Positions 35,457-44,318 of a stretch of DNA of 64,000 nt are shown piece by piece; the first letter of the stretch is position 1, and each line of letters opens with the position of its first letter. Source of the DNA: Candidatus Kuenenia stuttgartensis (GTDB lineage Bacteria > Planctomycetota > Planctomycetia > Gemmatales > Gemmataceae); NCBI GenBank assembly GCA_945875585.1, contig CAMCLK010000025.1, positions 1 through 64,000 of the forward strand, given 5' to 3'. The position numbers were made by a program, and so were the translations under genes. The notes under the pieces were generated by a model. It was not told the DNA's origin, searched no databases, and saw only the letters and a list, made by a program, of their open reading frames with translations.

Positions 35457-37082
35457 TTATGGTTGGCCTTTTCCAGTTTCAATCACCTTGCGTTGAAACG
35501 GATCGCCTGTGTTCCATTCCGGCAACTGCTGCGCATTGGCGGCGTCGCGGGCCACATCCAATGCGAACGCTCCCAGTGTGGCGAAACCTGAAAAATCCCA
35601 GTCAGGCAGCATTTCATCCTGTGGCGAGTGGTACGCTTTATCGTTAAATTCCTGCATAGCTTTGCGGGCAAAATCTGCTGGTTTGCCCTGTATTTTCATG
35701 CCGCAACCCACCGAAAAAGCAGGAACCCCGGCGCGGGCCAGTGAAAAGTGGTCAGACCGGAAAAAGACTCCCAGATGCGCCCTCTGGTCGGGTTCGATCT
35801 CCAATTTGTTTTTGGCGGCTATCGCCTGCACATTTTTCCAGAGGGTGGTTCTTTCCGCGCCGGTTGTCACCACCGATTGGGGAATACCCAGTGGTGAAAT
35901 CATATCAAAATTAAGATTCAGTGCTGTTTTCTCAAGAGGCATCACCGGGTGGCTGGCATAATATTTTGAACCGAGCAGGCCCTTTTCTTCTGCCGTAACT
36001 GTCAGAAAAAGGGCCGACCGCGCTGGTTTGGGAGATTGCTTGGCCCAAGCGCGTGCAAGTTCCAATAGCAGGCCGCAACCGGTGGCGTTATCGGCGGCAC
36101 CGTTGTAGATGGCGTCTCCCAGCACAGCCTTTCCCACACCCAAGTGGTCCCAGTGAGCCGTGAATACCACGGCTTCGTTTTTTAGCTTCGGGTCGCTGCC
36201 TTCCACTATGCCCACCACATTGTGGCTTTGGATTTTTTCTACACGGGTGGGTATGTTTCCGTTGAGGTTCAGCCCTAAAGAGTGCGCCTTGAAGCCTTTG
36301 GTATCGGCTGCTTTCAGGGCGTTTTCTACGGTCAGACCAGATAAACCCAGAAGCTTTTCACCTGCCTGACTGGAAAACCACCCTGCAAACGCAAGAGCCG
36401 GTTGGCCCGGTTCGCGTTTGAGTTGGGCACCGTCGAGCGGGCGCACCACTGAATATGGATAACCAGCAGTGCCGTTGGTGTGGATAATGAAACAAGCTTT
36501 GGCACCCCTTCTGGCAGCTTCTTCAAATTTGAACGTCCAGCGGCCATAGTAGGTGAGCGCTTTGCCTCCGAAGAATGCAGGGTCTTCTGATGGTGGTTCG
36601 TTGGTGAACAGAACCACTACTTTGTCCTTCACATCGATTCCGTTGTAATCGTCCCACCCGAATTCGGGAGCGGTAATGCCGTGGCCCACGAAAATGGCTT
36701 CTGCATCGAAGGACTCGAGCCCGGTTTGTGTTTGGCTGGTGCCGGAAAACTCTTCTTCACAAGCGAGGCTCAGCGTTTTGGCCCCTTTGATGGCGCGGAG
36801 TGTCGATTGTTCACTGGTGATCACTCGAACCAACGGTACAGGCTGGAGGTAGGTATTACGTTGCCCTATAGGCTTCAGGCCGGCTTTTTTGAATTCGTCC
36901 GCCAGATATTCGGTGGTTAGCTCTTCGCCCCGGGTACCTGGACCACGGCCTTCGAGCCTGTCGCTGGCTAGATAAGCCACATCGGCTTTGATTCGCTCAG
37001 GCGATAATTGCCACGGGGCATCGGCAGCCCGCACTGGAATGCAGCAGACAGCTAATAACAGCAGCACGCATCGGTTGGCCAT
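35457..37082 (-). CDS. Exported M28-family zinc aminopeptidase with PA domain
   Basis: 541 aa with a signal peptide (MANRCVLLLLAVCCIPVRAA). A PA-type insertion covers roughly 110-290 (AIFVGHGITAPEFGWDDYNG, VKDKVVVLFTNEPP). The di-zinc site residues are all visible: HWDHLGVG, NGAADNATGCG, TAEEKGLLGSKYY, NFDMISPLG and RSDHFSLAR. It would remove N-terminal residues from peptides outside the cytoplasm. The start follows a poor ribosome binding site. The neighbouring glycosyltransferase gene is 45 bp upstream on the same strand. Confidence 0.92.
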   Translation of the reverse strand: MANRCVLLLLAVCCIPVRAADAPWQLSPERIKADVAYLASDRLEGRGPGTRGEELTTEYLADEFKKAGLKPIGQRNTYLQPVPLVRVITSEQSTLRAIKGAKTLSLACEEEFSGTSQTQTGLESFDAEAIFVGHGITAPEFGWDDYNGIDVKDKVVVLFTNEPPSEDPAFFGGKALTYYGRWTFKFEEAARRGAKACFIIHTNGTAGYPYSVVRPLDGAQLKREPGQPALAFAGWFSSQAGEKLLGLSGLTVENALKAADTKGFKAHSLGLNLNGNIPTRVEKIQSHNVVGIVEGSDPKLKNEAVVFTAHWDHLGVGKAVLGDAIYNGAADNATGCGLLLELARAWAKQSPKPARSALFLTVTAEEKGLLGSKYYASHPVMPLEKTALNLNFDMISPLGIPQSVVTTGAERTTLWKNVQAIAAKNKLEIEPDQRAHLGVFFRSDHFSLARAGVPAFSVGCGMKIQGKPADFARKAMQEFNDKAYHSPQDEMLPDWDFSGFATLGAFALDVARDAANAQQLPEWNTGDPFQRKVIETGKGQP

Positions 37083-37127
37083 GGCAATTCCCTTACTTGG
37101 GTTGAATAAAGTGCTGCTGTGCCGGGT

Positions 37128-38099
37128 TCAGGCAGCCGAGCGGCGTTCGAGGTTTTCGTTGTGCCGCTTCACATCTCGCACAATATAGGTGGGCCGGCCT
37201 TTGACTTCGAGAAAAATCCGGCGCAGATATTCACCGATAATTCCGAGTGATAAAAGCTGTACCGAGCCGAAGAACAGCACCACCACCATGGTGCTGGCCC
37301 AGCCTTCCGGCGGACGCTGGCCGATGATGGCGCGCCCCATCACCCAGGCAATGAGGCCCAAGGCGAAAACACAACTGCCCAGCCCTAGGTAGGTGATGAG
37401 GTTCAGTGGGGCACTGCTGAAGCTGATAAGCCCATCCATGGCAAGGCGTACCAAGGCCTTGAAGGTGTACTTGGGGGCTCCCGCTTCGCGGCCTGCCCGT
37501 TCATAAACCAGTCCTTCTTGCCGAAAACCCACAAAGCAGCGCAAGCCGCGCACAAACCGTTGGCGTTCGGGTAGTGCCAGCAAGGCATTTACCACCTTGC
37601 GGTCCATCAAGCCAAAATCGCCGCTGTCGAGGGGGATATCGATATCGCTGAGTTTGCGGAGCAAACGGTAAAAGGCACCGTAGGCTGTGCGCTTCAACAG
37701 GCCTTCCTTGCGTTTGGTGCGTACCGCATACACCACTTCGGCGCCGTCACGCCAACGGGCAATGAACTGCTCCAGCACTTCCGGTGGATCTTGCAGGTCG
37801 CCATCCATCACGATCACAGCGTCGCCTGTGCATTCAGCGATTCCAGCAGAAACGGCTGCCTGATGTCCGAAATTGCGGCTGAGCATCACACCCACCACGC
37901 GTGGATCAGCTTGCGACAACATGTGGATCATGGTGGGCGTGGCATCGCTGCTGCCGTCGTTCACCAGAATAATTTCAGGCTCAATGTCGAGCGGGTCGAG
38001 TGCTGCGCGCAATCGACGATGTAGTTCCGGTAGGTTTTCCTGCTCGTTGAAAAGCGGAATCACAAAACTGATCCGGGGGCGAGCGGTGGTTATGGTCAT
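37128..38099 (-). CDS. Family 2 glycosyltransferase (polyprenyl-phosphate sugar transferase type)
   Basis: 323 aa. GT-A domain: FVIPLFNEQENLPELHRRL, EIILVNDGSSDATP, and the metal/UDP motif VIVMDGDLQDPPEVLEQF. Two C-terminal transmembrane segments (LITYLGLGSCVFALGLIAWV; STMVVVLFFGSVQLLSLGII) followed by GEYLRRIFLEVKGRPTYIV, the arrangement of DPM1/GtrB/ArnC-like enzymes that move sugars to undecaprenyl phosphate. Its start overlaps the stop of the upstream membrane protein (ATGA), so the two are coupled and probably form a lipid-linked sugar transfer pair. Confidence 0.92.
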   Translation of the reverse strand: MTITTARPRISFVIPLFNEQENLPELHRRLRAALDPLDIEPEIILVNDGSSDATPTMIHMLSQADPRVVGVMLSRNFGHQAAVSAGIAECTGDAVIVMDGDLQDPPEVLEQFIARWRDGAEVVYAVRTKRKEGLLKRTAYGAFYRLLRKLSDIDIPLDSGDFGLMDRKVVNALLALPERQRFVRGLRCFVGFRQEGLVYERAGREAGAPKYTFKALVRLAMDGLISFSSAPLNLITYLGLGSCVFALGLIAWVMGRAIIGQRPPEGWASTMVVVLFFGSVQLLSLGIIGEYLRRIFLEVKGRPTYIVRDVKRHNENLERRSAA

Positions 38100-39565
38100 G
38101 GTGTGGCCCCGACATGGTACAGGTAACAGCGGTCGATGCCGCCCAAGGGTGCAACCGGTTGTTCAAACGCCTGCTTTAGTTTCCAGCCGGGAGGCGGTTC
38201 GGCACTGCTGCTGATCACGCGTGACATGGCGGAGCTTTCAGGCCAGGTGTTGACAGGTACAACAGTCACAGGGTACCGGCCACGCCCTTTCAGATGCCAG
38301 CCAAAGTGGACGCCCTCACCCAGACCTATCTGGTTACGACGCGGCATGAGGTCGCCTACCCAAGCAATTGGCTCACGGGTCGATGTCTCGGCTTCCACTG
38401 CTTCTGCCACTTGCCACAGAAGGGCCGAGCGCGCTGCTTGGCGTGCCATGCGGTCGTAGCCAGCTAGCATGGCCACTGCCAATCCGCAGGCAACCAAAAC
38501 CAATCCCCATCGCGCCAAAAAAATCTGACCATGAGCCAATACCTGCGCCAGAAACAGGCCTGCCAGTAGGTCCAAACCCCAACCTGCCACGACCGAATAG
38601 CGCCCAGAAACACCGGCCACGGGTAGGTGGATTGCAACCCCGAAGAACACCAAAACCAACGCCACTGCGATCAATCGGGTTTGGCTGGGCAAAGGCTGGA
38701 AAGTGGAGGTCCGGTACCACGCCGCTAGCCCGAGCAAGGCCAAGCTAGGGCCGATGAATTCGAGGCCAATCGAGCGGGTAAGGGCGCGGCCCCAAGCCAG
38801 CAGATGGCCCAGACCGGGAGTCGATGTGACATATTCCTTCGGATGCGGGTCGAGCTTATAGGCGATGAGATGTGCCACAAACAGAAGCCCGGCACTTCCC
38901 AAACTGATCAGCGGAATCAGCTTGTTCCTAATCGTAAAACCACGCATCGGGTCCCAAGCGCGCAGCAGCAATTGGGCAGGCAGCACGGCCACCATGGTGT
39001 TTTTACAACCAATGGCCAAGGCCATGAGCACCCAAGCTGCAATGTCCCAACGCCACGGTTTTTCACTGCTGGTGGCTTTGACGGCAGCAATCAGCGCTGC
39101 CAAGGCATATGGCATGGCAAAGGCTTCGGTCAGGCCGAGAGTCGGCCAGATCTCTCCTCGGAAGGGAATCAGCAAGCCCATAGCGGTTGCAATGACGGCA
39201 CACCAGCGTGGCAGATTCATGGCCATGAAAAAGTGCAGCGAAAGCCAAGCAGTCAGCCAACAAAACGCCCAGCGCGCTATGCGATGGGCTATCGGAGATT
39301 CTTGCAGGAGTTCGGCCTGAAGTTCCCAATGAAACCAAGTGATGGGCCGAAACGGGCCCCGGGTGTGGAATTCACCAACTGTGCGGTCTGCAATCCGCTC
39401 GAAAAGCGATCCCGGACCACGGTAGACCAGACAGCCATCGTCGATGAAGTCGAACGGCATGGCCAATGTGGGCAAAAAAGGGCAAGCTATCAAAAATGCC
39501 AGAAGCCAAACAGGCAACCAACGCGCACCCGTGGATGTCTCGGCTGTGGTACCTGTAGATTCCAT
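38096..39565 (-). CDS. Multi-spanning membrane protein, possible lipid-linked glycosyltransferase partner
   Basis: 489 aa from ATG at 39565; a TTG at 39607 would add 14 residues. Around ten hydrophobic segments, starting with LPVWLLAFLIACPFLPTLAM. The first loop holds acidic residues (FDFIDDGCLVYRG), as in GT-C glycosyltransferases where a D-D/E pair near the first membrane helix is catalytic; this is suggestive only. The C-terminal ~110 residues form a soluble domain. Coupled by ATGA to the GT2 gene, so it may use the polyprenyl-sugar made by that enzyme. Confidence 0.65.
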   Translation of the reverse strand: MESTGTTAETSTGARWLPVWLLAFLIACPFLPTLAMPFDFIDDGCLVYRGPGSLFERIADRTVGEFHTRGPFRPITWFHWELQAELLQESPIAHRIARWAFCWLTAWLSLHFFMAMNLPRWCAVIATAMGLLIPFRGEIWPTLGLTEAFAMPYALAALIAAVKATSSEKPWRWDIAAWVLMALAIGCKNTMVAVLPAQLLLRAWDPMRGFTIRNKLIPLISLGSAGLLFVAHLIAYKLDPHPKEYVTSTPGLGHLLAWGRALTRSIGLEFIGPSLALLGLAAWYRTSTFQPLPSQTRLIAVALVLVFFGVAIHLPVAGVSGRYSVVAGWGLDLLAGLFLAQVLAHGQIFLARWGLVLVACGLAVAMLAGYDRMARQAARSALLWQVAEAVEAETSTREPIAWVGDLMPRRNQIGLGEGVHFGWHLKGRGRYPVTVVPVNTWPESSAMSRVISSSAEPPPGWKLKQAFEQPVAPLGGIDRCYLYHVGATP

Positions 39566-39623
39566 GGAACCATTGGAAAACTGCTGCCATGTTGGAATCA
39601 ACGCCAATCACAGGAAGCAGTGA

Positions 39624-40001
39624 TCAACAGGAAGGCCCAATCACTTCCGGGCGACGTTCGGTGACCTTGTTGGAACTGTCAACAAACACCACGCGTGGGC
39701 TGTAGCCAGCAATTGCGGATTCTGGAAGCCAATGGAAGGTGGCAACAATAATAATGTCGCCCGGTTTGGCCAGATGGGCGGCCGCACCGTTCACACAGAG
39801 AACCCCGGTGTCGGCAGGCCCTTCAATGGCATAGGTACTGAAGCGTGTTCCCTGAGTGACATTCCAGACATGGACTTCTTCGCCGGGAAGGATGTCTGCC
39901 TCAACCATCAGAAGGCGATCCAGGGTGAGGCTGCCTTCGTAATGCAGCTCAGCCTGGGTCACCGTCGCCCGGTGGATTTTCGACCTGAGAAAAGAACGCA
40001 T
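39624..40001 (-). CDS. panD: Aspartate 1-decarboxylase (pyruvoyl-dependent)
   Basis: 125 aa from ATG at 40001; an upstream in-frame ATG at 40022 would add seven residues. The self-cleavage site is visible as HYEGSLTLD, with Gly23-Ser24 generating the pyruvoyl group. Other conserved parts: KIHRATVTQAEL, VWNVTQGTRFSTYAIEG, CVNGAAAHLAKPGDIIIVA. It makes beta-alanine for pantothenate and coenzyme A. No panC or panB is adjacent; the gene stands alone between the membrane protein and the DUF1559 gene. Confidence 0.95.
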   Translation of the reverse strand: MRSFLRSKIHRATVTQAELHYEGSLTLDRLLMVEADILPGEEVHVWNVTQGTRFSTYAIEGPADTGVLCVNGAAAHLAKPGDIIIVATFHWLPESAIAGYSPRVVFVDSSNKVTERRPEVIGPSC

Positions 40002-40059
40002 GGGCCCGCCGGACATAAGCACCTAGTCAACGCGAGGCGGATGCACGCCGCCTCTGGGT

Positions 40060-40884
40060 TTACGGTTCAGTTGATCCCTTCATACCGTCGTAGGGAATGT
40101 TACTGTTCGAGAGGTACCCGATTGTAAGAGATTTTCTCAAGAGGGAAGCGTCGGCAGCCCAAGAAGCTGGGTCGGGGAAATCAACTTCCGAGCGGATTTC
40201 CACATGACCGTCAAGGAACGAAGCAGCGGCAACCTTACCCGAGTGCCTGAAATGGGTGGTGGGTTGAGCCGATCCCGCCACCGTGGTGTACGGTGCCGCC
40301 ATCGAGTACGACTCCTGGGCATTGGCTGCGGGCCAAGTGCTGATCAGGGCAGAATCGGCAAAGACAAACGTGGCGGACGTGGAAGAAAAGTCCACCAGAC
40401 GGCGTGTCAGGAAGCGGGGAAGGCTCCAGTTGGGCGAAACCCAATAAGTTGTGCCTAGGCATCGGTTGTAACCGTAGCCGCCCGTTTGTCCGCTGTACTG
40501 CTGCTGCAGAAGGTTTTGCGGCAGGCTGGGGCACATCAAGACTTTGCTGTTGGCCTCGTAGTAGGGGGAAATAATTCCCGCAGTGGGGCTTACATTGTTA
40601 TTGGGATCGACCAACCCAAACCAATACGTGGTGCTGTATGGCCAGTTGGATGGAGTCGGGGTGGTGAAGCTGGGAGGCAGCTTCTGGAAACTGCTTTCAT
40701 AATTGAGAACAGCCAGTGTGATCTGCTTGAGATTGTTGCTGCAGGTCATGCGGTTGGCTGCTTCGCGCACCTTTTGAACCGCCGGAACAAGAAGGCCAAT
40801 CAGTATGGCAATTATGGCAATCACAACCAGCAATTCAATCAGCGTAAACGCCCTGCGACTTGGTGAAACTCTAAAAAACATCAT
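40060..40884 (-). CDS. DUF1559 pseudopilin-like protein under a cobalamin riboswitch
   Basis: 274 aa from ATG at 40884 (AGGAG 6 nt upstream); a frame extension to 40929 would bury the ribosome binding site. N-terminus has a type IV prepilin/type II pseudopilin motif, [20 protein letters not shown], with Glu at +5 and a 20-residue hydrophobic helix. This is followed by [20 protein letters not shown] and, near the end, [20 protein letters not shown], the H...DGH signature of DUF1559. Planctomycetes carry many such paralogues of unclear surface role. The unusual point is a complete B12 riboswitch upstream, which suggests that this paralogue is made when cobalamin is short. Confidence 0.92.
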   Translation of the reverse strand: MMFFRVSPSRRAFTLIELLVVIAIIAILIGLLVPAVQKVREAANRMTCSNNLKQITLAVLNYESSFQKLPPSFTTPTPSNWPYSTTYWFGLVDPNNNVSPTAGIISPYYEANSKVLMCPSLPQNLLQQQYSGQTGGYGYNRCLGTTYWVSPNWSLPRFLTRRLVDFSSTSATFVFADSALISTWPAANAQESYSMAAPYTTVAGSAQPTTHFRHSGKVAAASFLDGHVEIRSEVDFPDPASWAADASLLRKSLTIGYLSNSNIPYDGMKGSTEP

Positions 40885-40896
40885 GGCTCGCTCCTG

Positions 40897-40913
40897 CCGC
40901 CGGTACCGGGCGG
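40897..40913 (-). promoter_or_regulatory. Hairpin abutting the Shine-Dalgarno of the DUF1559 gene
   Basis: On the minus strand CCGCC/GGCGG form a 5-bp stem with loop CGGTACC, one base before AGGAG (40891-40895). It could act as part of the expression platform of the riboswitch by affecting ribosome access; this is inference from position only. Confidence 0.4.
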
Positions 40914-41036
40914 ACGAGAGGAAGACCAAGCCTTGAACCGTAAGGAAATAATGGAAGAGAACGGGCCTGCGCAGCCTTGGGGCTGTTCAGACGCGAATCC
41001 CATCCACCCGGGTCCGGGGTAGTTGGTCATCCTCGA

Positions 41037-41262
41037 ACTAACGACAGGCAGGTCTTCTGACTTACGGTCTCAATCGATGGGAGTTCCCATCGTTGGCAGG
41101 AAATTATGCCTTCCCGAACCCTTTGAAAGTTCAGTGGCGCCACCTGAGAAGTGGCCAACAACCTGTTCAGACCGAATACAGCGGCGGCCCCGTGACGGAT
41201 TCTCACCGTCTTCCCTCTTGGCCCGCGATGCACACGATCGCAGGACCTGTCTAACCATTAGT
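41037..41262 (-). ncRNA. Cobalamin (B12) riboswitch
   Basis: Read on the minus strand: closing stem GACAGG (41246-41251) with CCTGTC (41043-41048); core GAGGGAAGACGGTGAGAATC then CGTCACGGGGCCGCCGCTGT, matching the conserved GGGAA-x-GGTG-x-A-x-TCC ... CGGCCCGC-x-CTGT class; and the B12 box AGTCAGAAGACCTGCCTGTC near the 3' end. All core elements of the Rfam Cobalamin family are recognisable. It sits just downstream of the pyrC stop and 150 nt upstream of the DUF1559 start, on the same strand. Since it precedes only that gene, the DUF1559 gene is the likely target. Confidence 0.93.
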
Positions 41263-41298
41263 AGTAGGTGAGGCACCAGAGGTGTTCAAGATGGACTG

Positions 41299-42609
41299 TC
41301 AAGCAAGCGGGCTTTTCCTTTGCTTGATGTCGCCCCCAACCATCACGATTTCGGCCCTGCCTCGCACTTTCCAACCGCCAAACGGGCAGTTACGGCTTTT
41401 GGATTTGAATCGCGTCGGGTCGATGGTCCATTCCACATCCGGGTCGATCACGGTAACGTCGGCCACAGCACCGGGTGTCAGGGTGCCACGGTCGATTCCC
41501 AAAACTTGAGCAGGGGCGATCGTCATCATCCCCAGCATGCGTGGCCAATCCAGATGGCCGGGCTCGATGAGTGCCTGAATTGAGATGGGCAGGAATGTTT
41601 CCAAGCCGATGATGCCGTTAGGGGCCTGATCAAACTCCCTGGTTTTCTTCTCGAGTGCATGGGGAGCGTGATCGGTGGCCAAAACCGATAGGGTGCCGTC
41701 TTTCAGACCATCAATCAGCGCTTCAATGTCCGCTTGCGTCCGCAAGGGAGGCGCCATTTTGTAGTTGGTGTCGAAGGTGCGCAACGATTCATCGGTAAGG
41801 GTGAGGTGGTGAGGGCAGGCCTCTCCCGTAACACGGATACCTTTCTTTTGGCCATTGCGGATCAGGTCCACGCTGCCGGCGGTGGATACGTGCAGGATAT
41901 GCACATGTGCCCCGGAGATTTCAGCAAGGGCGATTTCGCGGTAAACCATGATTTCTTCAGCAGCCGATGGCATGCCCTTAAGGCCGAGCCGTACAGAAAC
42001 GGCGCCCTCGTGCATGACGCCGCCTTTTGTAAGCTCGAGATCTTCCGAGTGGCTCAGGATCGCTTTACCGAGTCCGCGCGCATATTCCATGGCGCGGCGC
42101 ATCACTTCCGCGCTGCTCACGGGAGTGCCGTCGTCGGTAAAAGCGACAGCGCCTCCCTGCACTAATCCGCCCATTTCGGACAGTTCATTGCCTTGACGCC
42201 CTTTGGTGATGGCGCCAATGGGAAAAACATTGGCCAAATTGGCTCGCCGCGCCTGCTGGACCACAAACTCTGCAGAAGACTGGCTGTCGAGTGCCGGTTC
42301 GGTATTCGGCATGCACGCGACCGAGGTCACTCCCCCGGCAATGGCGGATGCCACGCCTGTGGCGATTGTTTCATCTTCCTCTCGGCCGGGTTCGCGCAAG
42401 TGAACATGCATGTCGATCAGGCCAGGCGCGACAATTTTCCCTGTACAATCGAAGGTTTCATCGGCTTCGCGGTTGCCAAAATCGCCCAAGGCAGCGATGA
42501 CTCCACCCTCAATCCAGAGGTCGGTTACAGTGTCGATTTTGTTGGCAGGGTCGATGACTCTTCCACCACGCAGGCGGATAACAATGGGAGGCAGCACGTC
42601 AAACTCCAA
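41299..42609 (-). CDS. pyrC: Dihydroorotase
   Basis: 436 aa from TTG at 42609 (no ATG is available before the conserved fold; GTG four codons on is an alternative). Metal motif DMHVHLREPGREEDETI, carboxylated-Lys or replacement region, ACPHHLTLTDESL, and the catalytic Asp in VLATDHAPHALEKK. It cyclises carbamoyl aspartate in pyrimidine synthesis. It belongs to the class I/amidohydrolase type usually found beside pyrB, but pyrB is not in the window. The oxidoreductase gene ends 16 bp upstream on the same strand, so the two may share a transcript. Confidence 0.95.
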   Translation of the reverse strand: MEFDVLPPIVIRLRGGRVIDPANKIDTVTDLWIEGGVIAALGDFGNREADETFDCTGKIVAPGLIDMHVHLREPGREEDETIATGVASAIAGGVTSVACMPNTEPALDSQSSAEFVVQQARRANLANVFPIGAITKGRQGNELSEMGGLVQGGAVAFTDDGTPVSSAEVMRRAMEYARGLGKAILSHSEDLELTKGGVMHEGAVSVRLGLKGMPSAAEEIMVYREIALAEISGAHVHILHVSTAGSVDLIRNGQKKGIRVTGEACPHHLTLTDESLRTFDTNYKMAPPLRTQADIEALIDGLKDGTLSVLATDHAPHALEKKTREFDQAPNGIIGLETFLPISIQALIEPGHLDWPRMLGMMTIAPAQVLGIDRGTLTPGAVADVTVIDPDVEWTIDPTRFKSKSRNCPFGGWKVRGRAEIVMVGGDIKQRKSPLA

Positions 42610-42625
42610 AAAGGGAAAATGTCAA

Positions 42626-44212
42626 TTACCAAGTACCTAGAATTTCGCGCGCGGCATTCCAACCTGCCGCGCCAATGACTCCACCGCCCGGGTGCGCGCC
42701 CGCCCCGCACAGGTATAAGCCCCGTATCGGCATGCGGTAACTGGCCCAACCCGGCGCGGGGCGCATAGGGAACAACTGATTCAAGTGCATGGAGCCGTGG
42801 AATATATTACCGCCGGTGAGCCCGTAAATGCGTTCCATGTCGACAGGTGTCAGAATCTGCCGGCCGATCACCGCGCGTTTGATATTGGGCGCATAACGGG
42901 CCAAAAGGTCGATGCAGCGGTCTGCAAACGGCTCGCGCATGGTGTCCCACGATCCTTCTGCGAGTTTGTAGGGGGCATACTGAATGAACATGGACATGAT
43001 GTGTCTGCCGGCGGGCGCCAGTGAGTCGTCCACCACCGATGGAATGGTGCATTCAAGAATGGGTTCAGCCGATGGCCTACCATATTTGGCATCGTCGTAG
43101 GCGCGTTCGATGGCATCCTGATCCGGACAGATGTGGATAGTGCCCCGGTGCTGCGGCCCGGCCTGAATTCCGGGCAGGGCGCTGAAATCGGGAAGCTCCG
43201 ATAGCGCCACATTCATTTTCAGCGAGGCGCTGTCGTAGCGGATGCGGCGGATCGCTTCGAGGAAATCGGCGGGCAGTTCAGAGGGCTGGAGAAGTTTTTC
43301 GAAGGTCACAAACGGATCGGCATTGCTGGCCACAATCGGGGCGAGGTGTTCGGTACCATCGGCCAAGGCGACTCCTGCCACGCGTCCGTTGCGGACAATG
43401 ATCGATGCCACCTGGGCGTTGGTTCGGATCTCCGCGCCGGCAGCGCGGGCAGCGGATGCTATCGCCTCGCTCAAAACGCCCATGCCGCCTTTTACATACC
43501 CCCATACACCGCGTTTTCCGTTGGTTTCACCCATAACGTGGTGGAACAGCACATAGGCGGTTCCCGGCATGCTGGGGGCGGCCATTGCCCCAATCACTGC
43601 ATCGGTGGCCAAAGTGCCTTTCAATACCTCCGATTCGAACCAGCGATCAAGGATCACCCGTGCCGGGCCGGTGAGCATTTCCACCGCTTCCGCCATGCCC
43701 GCTGTGCCTAGGCGCTGGAAAGGAGCGGCAAGCTTCCATGTGCGCCAAAGATCAGCAAGGCTTGGCTTCAGAACATTGGGTGGACGGGTGGTGAGCAGTG
43801 GTTCTAGCGCAAGGCCTACCCGCTCGAGCATGGCTTCGTACCGGGGGTAGGCTTCTGCATCTTTGGTTGAAAATTTGCTGATTTCCTTCTGGTTTTCGGT
43901 GTGGTTGGCTCCCAGAAACAGATGGCGACCATCGGGAAGGGGAGTGAACGAGGCCGGGTTGCGTTCGAGCATTTTGAAACCGTGCGACTCGAGCTTTAGG
44001 TCGCGGATGATTTCTTTGCGGAAGAGGCTATTCACATAGGCGGCCGTGGAAACCCGGTAGCCGTCGAATATGTCGGTTTCGGTTACGCAGGCACCACCCA
44101 CCAGATGTCGGCGCTCCAACACCAGCACGCGCTTGCCCGCCTTTGCCAAGTAGGCGGCGGTGACGAGTCCGTTGTGTCCGCCCCCAATGATGATCGCGTC
44201 GTGGTGCCGCAT
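42626..44212 (-). CDS. FAD-dependent phytoene-desaturase/PYROXD2-like oxidoreductase
   Basis: 528 aa from ATG at 44212, which has GGAG 7 nt upstream; the longer frame to 44440 overlaps the divergent polymerase gene and is rejected. N-terminal FAD motif AIIIGGGHNGLVTAAYLAKA, then LVLERRHLVGGACVTE; C-terminal GLYLCGAGAHPGGGVIGAAG, the substrate/FAD signature of the CrtI superfamily. Members of the PYROXD2-like branch are not carotenoid desaturases and their reaction is not settled; no carotenoid genes are nearby. Divergent from dnaE2 across 106 bp. Confidence 0.9.
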   Translation of the reverse strand: MRHHDAIIIGGGHNGLVTAAYLAKAGKRVLVLERRHLVGGACVTETDIFDGYRVSTAAYVNSLFRKEIIRDLKLESHGFKMLERNPASFTPLPDGRHLFLGANHTENQKEISKFSTKDAEAYPRYEAMLERVGLALEPLLTTRPPNVLKPSLADLWRTWKLAAPFQRLGTAGMAEAVEMLTGPARVILDRWFESEVLKGTLATDAVIGAMAAPSMPGTAYVLFHHVMGETNGKRGVWGYVKGGMGVLSEAIASAARAAGAEIRTNAQVASIIVRNGRVAGVALADGTEHLAPIVASNADPFVTFEKLLQPSELPADFLEAIRRIRYDSASLKMNVALSELPDFSALPGIQAGPQHRGTIHICPDQDAIERAYDDAKYGRPSAEPILECTIPSVVDDSLAPAGRHIMSMFIQYAPYKLAEGSWDTMREPFADRCIDLLARYAPNIKRAVIGRQILTPVDMERIYGLTGGNIFHGSMHLNQLFPMRPAPGWASYRMPIRGLYLCGAGAHPGGGVIGAAGWNAAREILGTW

Positions 44213-44280
44213 GATTCTTCTCCACTGGAATGTGAATTTTTTCATTGTAGTGACAGACGGGATTGCGGTTGCCGATAATG

Positions 44281-44300
44281 AACTGTATTTTTGTTCAGTA
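44281..44300. promoter_or_regulatory. LexA-box-like palindrome in front of dnaE2
   Basis: The 20-bp site has half-sites AACTGT and TCAGTA with an 8-bp AT-rich centre. By eye it agrees with the gammaproteobacterial LexA consensus TACTGT-(AT)4-ACAGTA at 15 of 20 positions, including both CTGT and CAGTA cores (one half is TCAG rather than ACAG). It ends 18 nt before the polymerase start codon, a position that would overlap a promoter or leader. The Gram-positive GAAC-N4-GTTC form does not fit (spacing 9). Confidence 0.5.
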
Positions 44301-44318
44301 CATGCTTCCGGAGGCACT

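Noticed and set aside
38804..39664. 286-aa open frame on the plus strand
   Set aside because: Antisense to the multi-spanning membrane protein, with low-complexity Gln/His/Lys-rich composition typical of shadow frames.
41037..42609. Cobalamin riboswitch as a regulator of pyrC
   Set aside because: The riboswitch is on the same strand but downstream of the pyrC stop codon, so it cannot control pyrC in cis as a leader.
44284..44296. Gram-positive type LexA site (GAAC...GTTC)
   Set aside because: The half-sites near 44280-44297 are separated by 9 nt rather than 4; the CTGT-N8-CAG form fits better.
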